Source: Streptomyces sp. B21-105
GTDB lineage: Bacteria; Actinomycetota; Actinomycetes; Streptomycetales; Streptomycetaceae
Length of the DNA stretch: 64,000 nt
Assembly (NCBI RefSeq): GCF_036898465.1
Contig: NZ_JARUMJ010000001.1
Span: 8,804,001-8,868,000, forward strand
Direction of reading: 5' to 3'
Shown: in pieces, positions 59,316 through 64,000 of the stretch
How positions within the stretch are numbered: the first letter of the stretch is position 1
Layout: every line of letters begins with the position of its first letter
Program-made: the position numbers and the translations under genes
Notes under the pieces: model-generated
Told to the model about the DNA's origin: nothing
The model's database searches: none
Seen by the model: only the letters and a program-made list of their open reading frames with translations

Positions 59316-61121
59316 TCACTCGGTGGAGCGCAGCGCGTTCCAGGTGTCGGGTCTCACGACGCCGTTGGCCTTGAGTCCCCGTTCGCTCTGGAAGGTCTGG
59401 ACCGCGGCCTTCGTGCCGGCCCCGAACTCGCCGTCCGCGTCGGCGCTTCCCGCGCTGTACCCGCGCTTGGACAGCATGCACTGAACCTGCTGCACGCGTT
59501 TGCCCGTGTCGCCGAAGAGGGTGCGTGCCTTGCCGGCGTAGTACGTGCACTCGGACAGCCAGGGCGCCGTGTCGGTCACGGCGGACGGGGCGGCGGTGGA
59601 CGGCGTGGGGGACGGGGAGCTGTCCGGTGCGGTTCCGGTTCCGGTGCCGCCCGAAGCGTTGACGTGCCCGCCGGCCGCGGAGGCCGACGCCTTGGCGTCC
59701 GGGGCGGGGGCGCCGGTCGTGCCGTCGCGGTTCTCGACGGCGGCGCCGTCCACGTCGGGGCGGGCGTGAGCGCTCGTGCTCGGGGAGGCCGGCGCGGTGG
59801 AGGCCCCGCCGGGTTCGGCGCCGACGGCCCTGGTGACACCGGTTTCCGGGGACGCGGTGGCGGGATGATCCTGACCGATGAGCAGAAACCCCGCCGCGCC
59901 CACGGCGCAGGTCGAGAGGGCCGCGGCGGCGATCAGCAGCGGCCTCCGCCTGCTCCGGGCGGGGGCCTGCACGGGGCCCGACCGCTGCGACGGCGTCGCG
60001 GCCGGGTCGCTCTCCGCCGCCGACGACGGTGACGACGCCGACGCCGGCGACGGTGACGACGGGGCGGGCGGAACCGGCGGAACGGCCTCGGGCGTCCGAA
60101 CGGCCGAAGCTGCGAACGGGTCGCCCGCCGACCGGAGACGGGGCGTGCCGGCGGCAGGCAGGCGGAGCAGCGCCTCGTACGCCCGCTGCCGGGCCTGCAC
60201 CTTCGCGCCCAGTGGCTCCGGCCAGACGGACGGCACGGCATGGGCCCCGGCCGTGGCGATCAGCTGCTGCGGGCTGGGCCGCTGCGTGGGCTCCTTGGCC
60301 AGACAGGCGGTCAGCAGCGCGCCGAGCTCCGGGTCCGCCGCGGAGATCTCACCGATCACCTCGGGATGGGGTTCCTCGAACGCCACCCGGTGCATCACGT
60401 CGACACCGGTGCCGTCGCCGAACGGAGCCCGCCCGGTCACCGCGTAGGCCAGCGTCCCGGCGAGCGAGAACACGTCCGACGCCGTGTCGGAGCGGCCCTC
60501 CCGCAGGTGTTCGGGCGACATGTAGGCCGGTGTGCCCACACGATTGCCCGTACCGGTGATCGCACTCGCGTCCGCGGCCTTGGAGATGCCGAAGTCGATC
60601 ACGTGTGCGCCCCGGACGGACAGCAGCACGTTGGACGGCTTCAGGTCCCGGTGCACGATCCCCTCGACGGCGAGCCCGGCGAGCGCCCGGCCCAGTTCCC
60701 CCACCAGCCGCCAGACCGCGCCCGTCTCCAGGGTGCCGTCCTCGCGTACGGCCTCCGCCAGGTCGAAGCCGGGGAGGTACTCCGTGGCCATCCACAGCAG
60801 TTCGTCCTGGAAGCCCGTACCGCACAGCCGTGGCGCGTGCGGCGTCCGAAGACGGGCGTGCACCGACGCCTCGCGTTCGAAACGACGCCGGAAGCTCGGA
60901 TCCTCCGCGTACTCCGGCCTGATCACCTTCAGCGCGACCAGTCCAGGACTCTCGTCCGTGGGGCGGGCCAGGTAGACCCGTCCCATGCCGCCGCTGCCTA
61001 ACAGGGCTACCGGCATATACGGACCGACGCGCCTGGGGTCGCCGAGCCGCAGTGGTGAGGCACCGGTCTGCCGCAGCGTCGCCGCCGCATCGTCAGCAGG
61101 TCCCGGTCGCTGTCCCGACAA
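59316..61121 (-). CDS. Membrane Ser/Thr protein kinase with peptidoglycan-binding domain
   Basis: About 601 aa starting at TTG 61121 (GGGGGAA upstream). The kinase domain spans about 35-295: GSGGMGRVYLARP (P-loop), VALKVI (Lys), VHRDLKPSNVLL (catalytic loop), IDFGIS (DFG) and GTPAYMSPEH. A Pro/Ser/Thr-rich juxtamembrane region leads to a single membrane helix (PLLIAAAALSTCAVGAAGFL, about 400-420). After a Ser/Thr-rich spacer comes an extracellular peptidoglycan-binding type 1 domain (VQQVQCMLSKRGYSA, GTKAAVQTFQSERGLKANGV). It may sense the cell wall, in the way PknB uses PASTA domains. Confidence 0.9.
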   Translation of the reverse strand: MSGQRPGPADDAAATLRQTGASPLRLGDPRRVGPYMPVALLGSGGMGRVYLARPTDESPGLVALKVIRPEYAEDPSFRRRFEREASVHARLRTPHAPRLCGTGFQDELLWMATEYLPGFDLAEAVREDGTLETGAVWRLVGELGRALAGLAVEGIVHRDLKPSNVLLSVRGAHVIDFGISKAADASAITGTGNRVGTPAYMSPEHLREGRSDTASDVFSLAGTLAYAVTGRAPFGDGTGVDVMHRVAFEEPHPEVIGEISAADPELGALLTACLAKEPTQRPSPQQLIATAGAHAVPSVWPEPLGAKVQARQRAYEALLRLPAAGTPRLRSAGDPFAASAVRTPEAVPPVPPAPSSPSPASASSPSSAAESDPAATPSQRSGPVQAPARSRRRPLLIAAAALSTCAVGAAGFLLIGQDHPATASPETGVTRAVGAEPGGASTAPASPSTSAHARPDVDGAAVENRDGTTGAPAPDAKASASAAGGHVNASGGTGTGTAPDSSPSPTPSTAAPSAVTDTAPWLSECTYYAGKARTLFGDTGKRVQQVQCMLSKRGYSAGSADADGEFGAGTKAAVQTFQSERGLKANGVVRPDTWNALRSTE

Positions 61122-61231
61122 GAATTCCCCCGAAGTGACTTTCGATGAACGTTAGTTCGCCCCCATGGAACACGAGGCTAGCTCAGCCTGCGCGTGCGTT
61201 CAGCAAATCGGTCACTTCTTTTCACACGTCA

Positions 61232-61250
61232 CCGGAGGTGATCCCTCCGG
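61232..61250. terminator. Short hairpin between lipoprotein and kinase genes
   Basis: CCGGAGG (61232-61238) pairs with CCTCCGG (61244-61250) around a 5-base loop, downstream of the lipoprotein stop at 61318 on the minus strand. A modest terminator candidate. Confidence 0.4.
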
Positions 61251-61317
61251 CCCGCGAGGGAGTCCGTGCCGGATCGCCCCGGTCCGCGACGGATGCACCG
61301 GACGTGCGCCGGCGTGC

Positions 61318-61629
61318 TCAGTACCGCTGTGCCTTGGCGACCTCGGCGGTCAGCGGCGGCTGGGGCGGCTTACGGCTGATGGCGAGGGGATGGGCCCGGG
61401 CGCCCGCCGCGAGGTCGTCGGCGCCGACGAAGCGTGTCTCGACGACGGCCCGCGGCTTTCCGGTGAGCGAGACGTCCGCTGTCGCGTTGCCCCGGCCCTC
61501 GACGTTCTTCAGCCTGCCGCACGAGGCCAACGACGCCGTACCCGCCACCGCCAGCATCAGGCCGGCGACGGCGGGAGCGACGCGGCGCCGCAGTGGTCGC
61601 GCCTTCGCGCCGGACGCACCGTCGTTCAT
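61318..61629 (-). CDS. Small lipoprotein
   Basis: A 103-aa protein with a basic N-terminus and lipobox: VAPAVAGLMLAVAGTASLAS then CGRLKNVEGRGNATADVSLT, cleavage before Cys near residue 37. The mature part is short (VVETRFVGADDLAAGARAHP). ATG 61629 is used; GTG 61632 is equally spaced from GAGGGG. The family is not recognised. It lies upstream of the kinase on the same strand. Confidence 0.7.
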   Translation of the reverse strand: MNDGASGAKARPLRRRVAPAVAGLMLAVAGTASLASCGRLKNVEGRGNATADVSLTGKPRAVVETRFVGADDLAAGARAHPLAISRKPPQPPLTAEVAKAQRY

Positions 61630-61810
61630 CACGTCGGACCCCTCGTCAAGGTTTCCTGCCGCTCACGGCTTCTGCCCTCTCGGCGTCATCGTGCCCGGCG
61701 CAGTCCGGTGCAGCCACCCGGCGGGGTGCGGAAGAGTGGCGCCGAGGCGGCCGCAGGAGCTTTGGGGTCCCCGCACGCACAGGCGATCCATCAGGTCCTC
61801 CGCTGGGTAT

Positions 61811-61828
61811 CCCCGGCTTCAGCCGGGG
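61811..61828. repeat. Left-end hairpin of the IS200/IS605 element
   Basis: CCCCGGC (61811-61817) and GCCGGGG (61822-61828) around TTCA. TnpA recognises such subterminal hairpins on single-stranded DNA. Confidence 0.65.
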
Positions 61829-61869
61829 CGGGAAAGCGGAACGGTGCGGAGCACCGTTGTTCGTTGAGG

Positions 61870-62301
61870 TCAGGGCAGGGGGCGGCGCTGGCCCTCGATG
61901 TACTGACGGATGATCGACAGCGGCGCTCCGCCGCAGGAGGCCGCGAAGTACGAGCGGGACCAGAACACCGATCCCATCCCGGTTCGGTTGACGCGGCCGG
62001 TGTATTCGGCGCGCAGGTACCGGGAGCTGACGCCCTTGAGGCTGTTGACCAGCTTGGAGAGGGCGAGCTTGGACGGGTAGTGCACGAGCAGGTGCACGTG
62101 ATCACGCTCGCCGTTGAACTCGCGTAGCTCCACCTCGAACTTGTCGCAGACCTCCCGCATGATCTCTTCGCATCGCCGAAGCATCTCGTCATCGAAGATT
62201 CCCTTCCGGTATCTGGTGACGAACACCAAGTGGGCGTGGAGATCGAAGGTGACGTGACGCCCCCTGCGGATATCGGTGTCTGGTTCCCAGCGTGGTGACA
62301 T
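61870..62301 (-). CDS. tnpA: IS200/IS605 family TnpA (Y1 HUH transposase)
   Basis: A 143-aa single-strand transposase. Metal-binding HUH is in RDHVHLLVHYPSKLALSKLV, and the nucleophilic Tyr is in IIRQYIEGQRRP near the C-terminus. The start ATG at 62301 gives MSPRWEPDTDIRRGRHVTFD, the normal family N-terminus. Excises and inserts the element as single-stranded circles. It is divergent from tnpB. Confidence 0.93.
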   Translation of the reverse strand: MSPRWEPDTDIRRGRHVTFDLHAHLVFVTRYRKGIFDDEMLRRCEEIMREVCDKFEVELREFNGERDHVHLLVHYPSKLALSKLVNSLKGVSSRYLRAEYTGRVNRTGMGSVFWSRSYFAASCGGAPLSIIRQYIEGQRRPLP

Positions 62302-62351
62302 ACCCCAAGGGCAGTAGGGTGATCGCAACGACCAGGAAGGGGGTGGGCCGG

Positions 62352-63565
62352 ATGATCCGTGCGTACAAGTTCCTCATGCGGCCCACCGTGGGCCAGTCCG
62401 CCGCTCTCGGCGAGATGCTGCGCGATCACTGCTCGCTCTACAACGGGGCCTTGCAGGAACGGCGTGACGCCTACCGGCACGTGTCGAAGACGAGCATCAA
62501 GTACGGGATGCAGTCCGCGCAGCTCAAGGAGATCCGGGCGTTCGACCCGGAGCGTCAGGGCCGCTGGTCGTTCTCCAGCCAGCAAGCCACCTTGCGGCGC
62601 CTCGACAAGGCGTTCGCCGCGTTCTTCCGCCGCATCAAGTACGGCCAGACGCCCGGCTACCCGCGCTTGCGGGGAGTCAACTGGTTCGACACGGTGGACT
62701 TCCCCAAGGACGGCGACGGCTGCCGCTGGGACTCCACCCCGCATGATCCGCAGACCCGCGTACGCCTCCAAGGCGTCGGGCACGTCAAGGTCAAGCAGCA
62801 CCGGCCCGTGGCCGGCAAGGTCAAGACCGTGTCCGTCAAGCGCGAGGGCAAGCGCTGGTACGTGGTGCTGACCGCCGAGCAGGCCCAGCCCGAGCCGCTG
62901 CCCAGGACAGGGTCCGTGGTCGGCATCGACATGGGCATCGCCTCCTTCCTCACCACCTCCAACGGCGAGCACATCGACAACCCGCGCCACGGCCGCAAGG
63001 CCACAGCGAAGCTCGAAGCCGCACAACGGAAGCTGTCCACCTTCGGACGAGTGCGCCGCGACAAGCGGACGAAGAACCACCAGCGGCCGTCGAGCGCGTC
63101 GCCGACCTGCACCGCAAGGTGCGGCGTCAGCGCCTGGACCACGCACACAAGACCGCGCTCGACCTCGTCCGCGACCACGACCTCATCGCGCACGAGAACC
63201 TGACGATCCGCAACATGGTGCGCACCGCCGCACCCAAGCCCGACCCCGACACGCCAGGGGCATTCCTGCCCAACGGCGCGGCGGCGAAGACGGGCCTCAA
63301 CCGCTCGATCTCGGATGCCGGATGGGGGGTGTTCCTGACGATCCTGCACGCCAAGGCTGAAAGCGCCGGACGTGACGTGATCGCCGTGGACCCCCGCAAC
63401 ACCTCTCGGACATGCCCCGAATGCGGGCACGTCAGCGCGGAGAACCGGCCCACACAGGAGAAGTTCCACTGCGTTGGATGCGGCCACCGGGCGCACGCTG
63501 ACGTCGTGGGAGCTTCCAATGTTCTGCGGGCCGGGCTGGCCCGTCGTCAAGCTCAACCAGCTTGA
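62352..63565 (+). pseudogene. tnpB: TnpB (RNA-guided nuclease), single frameshift
   Basis: The frame opens MIRAYKFLMRPTVGQSAALG and reaches VVGIDMGIASFLTTSNGEHI (first catalytic Asp), then the frame is lost at RRDKRTKNHQRP near 63090. A one-base shift (a missing G) restores AVERVADLHRKVRRQRLDHA and continues AHENLTIRNM (Glu), CPECGHVSAENRPTQEKFHC (zinc finger) and RAHADVVGASNVLRAG (last Asp) to 63565. A complete protein of about 404 aa would otherwise be made, so the gene decayed recently or the base was lost in sequencing. Confidence 0.88.
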
Positions 63566-63616
63566 CGAGAAGCCCCCGCATTTATGCGGGGGAGTAGTCA
63601 CGTCCTCTGCTGCTGC
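63470..63616 (+). ncRNA. Predicted omega RNA (reRNA) with 3' guide
   Basis: TnpB proteins use an RNA from the 3' end of tnpB through the element's right end, with the guide read from flanking DNA. Here the hairpin CCCCCGCA-TTTA-TGCGGGGG (63573-63592) and GAGTAGTCAC to about 63602 form the expected end, so the guide would begin near 63603. The exact 5' end is unknown; coordinates are approximate. Confidence 0.45.
63573..63592. repeat. Right-end hairpin of the IS200/IS605 element
   Basis: CCCCCGCA (63573-63580) pairs with TGCGGGGG (63585-63592) around TTTA. This is the right-end structure of the element and part of the predicted guide RNA. Confidence 0.75.
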
Positions 63617-63619
63617 TCG

Positions 63620-63712
63620 AGGAAGAGGAGGGCGAAGAGGAGAACGAAGAGGAAGAGGAAGACGAAGAGGAGGGCGAGGGGGAAGGCGGGGGGAAGAGGC
63701 CGGAAAGAGGCG
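63620..63712 (+). repeat. Purine-rich GGAAGAG-type low-complexity tract
   Basis: About 90 bases almost free of T, built from GGAAGAG/GAAGAGGA-like units with scattered C. It sits directly after the IS605 right end and before the protease gene. On the other strand it is a pyrimidine tract. Such tracts can form triplex or slipped structures; no gene is supported. Confidence 0.7.
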
Positions 63713-63777
63713 TTGAGGACGCCACCGGAAGCCACTAGCCTGCATTGCCATTTGTCACTGCAACGGAGGCGTCCACT

Positions 63778-64000
63778 GTGGCCCGAGCACTGAACCTGTT
63801 GTCGACCGTGGTCCTGGCGGGTGGCCTCCTGGTGGGGGTCGGCACGCCGACCCAGGCGGCCGGCCGGACACCGGAGGTCATACCGATCGACCTCATGCTG
63901 GCCGGCTCGTACACCGACGCGGCCCGCGAGGCGATCGAGATCTGGAACACGGCCGTCCCGACGATCAAGTTCGTCGAGCAGGACACTCCGGCGGCACTGC
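63778..64000 (+). CDS. Secreted snapalysin-like metalloprotease (partial)
   Basis: The first 74 codons of a gene that leaves the right edge. GTG 63778 follows GGAGG. A signal peptide (RALNLLSTVVLAGGLLVGVG, ending in TPTQAAG) leads to EVIPIDLMLAGSYTDAAREA and IEIWNTAVPTIKFVEQDTPA. The pattern of a beta strand, then Ala-rich helix with Ile-Trp-Asn, resembles the start of small secreted snapalysin proteases; the zinc-binding HExxH lies beyond the window, so the assignment is tentative. Confidence 0.5.
   Translation, partial: MARALNLLSTVVLAGGLLVGVGTPTQAAGRTPEVIPIDLMLAGSYTDAAREAIEIWNTAVPTIKFVEQDTPAAL

Larger units (their letters stand above)
61800..63602. mobile_element. IS200/IS605-type insertion sequence
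   Basis: Contains divergent tnpA (61870-62301) and tnpB (62352-63565), with a left-end hairpin CCCCGGC-TTCA-GCCGGGG at 61811-61828, a second hairpin AACGGTGC-GGA-GCACCGTT at 61840-61858, and a right-end hairpin at 63573-63592. The ends are given by these structures and are approximate to about 20 bases; IS605 elements lack inverted terminal repeats and target duplications. tnpA looks intact; tnpB has one frameshift. Confidence 0.85.

Noticed and set aside
1..64000. tRNA, rRNA, CRISPR arrays, riboswitches and a replication origin
   Set aside because: Scanned for clover-leaf ends with T-loop, regular short repeats with spacers, B12-box-type leaders and DnaA-box clusters; none convincing.

Overview
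The window is 64 kb of a Streptomyces-type actinobacterial chromosome. The DNA is very GC-rich, genes often start with GTG or TTG, coding regions carry long GC-driven open frames on the opposite strand, and many families are Streptomyces hallmarks (DUF6233, the HSP18-type regulator beside Hsp20, SigB/F/G sigma factor, RsbW-like ATPase, several SpoIIE phosphatases, GAF-ANTAR protein, snapalysin-like secreted protease). No tRNA, rRNA, CRISPR array, phage structural gene or large secondary-metabolite cluster was seen. All calls rest on reading the sequence and translations; no database search was run.

Layout. 1-183: start of methylmalonyl-CoA mutase small subunit. 705-7540: a likely peptide-amide module (GNAT protein, carboxylate-amine ligase, a coupled 38-aa ORF, an AsnO-like amidotransferase and an S9 peptidase). 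7560-13220: a rearranged arsenic-resistance island (broken thioredoxin reductase, arsC, arsR, acr3, truncated arsO, second arsR, Cys-tailed flavoprotein) that ends in a scar joining pieces of an MFS gene, a SpoIIE phosphatase gene and a tnpB. 13546-31950: mixed single genes and small operons, including a GAF-ANTAR protein, secreted proteins, SDR, FAD oxidoreductase plus SRPBCC protein, MFS, rhomboid, ArsR-SRPBCC plus reductase, YihY, twin 4-Cys secreted proteins, PPK2, aldo/keto reductase and PRC-barrel. 32088-37052: PAS-GAF-PP2C phosphatase, a protein with collagen-like triplets, a GNAT and an amidohydrolase.

37127-41859 holds two overlapping genes that look like a complete RNA end-repair system: an RNA ligase-polynucleotide kinase, and a 988-aa protein joining DUF504, EEP phosphatase, 2H phosphoesterase and nucleotidyltransferase domains. 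The first gene appears to be read from a leaderless transcript. 41967-43717: a P450 and a YnfA protein. 43799-49721: a sugar ABC uptake regulon (LacI, ATPase, permease, binding protein, PfkB kinase, quinol-monooxygenase-like protein) with three copies of one LacI-type operator. 50563-57539: a stress block (HSP18 regulator, Hsp20, DUF2267, an internally deleted cardiolipin synthase, SigB-type sigma, RsbW-like kinase, PP2C phosphatase). 57767-61629: secreted EEP-jacalin protein, a Ser/Thr kinase with an extracytoplasmic peptidoglycan-binding domain, and a lipoprotein. 61800-63600: an IS200/IS605 element with intact tnpA, single-frameshift tnpB and a recognisable right-end/omega-RNA hairpin. The window ends inside a secreted snapalysin-like protease gene.

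The most unusual parts are the two-gene RNA repair system, the ligase/amidotransferase cluster with its repeat-preceded small ORF, and the arsenic island with its chimeric scar.
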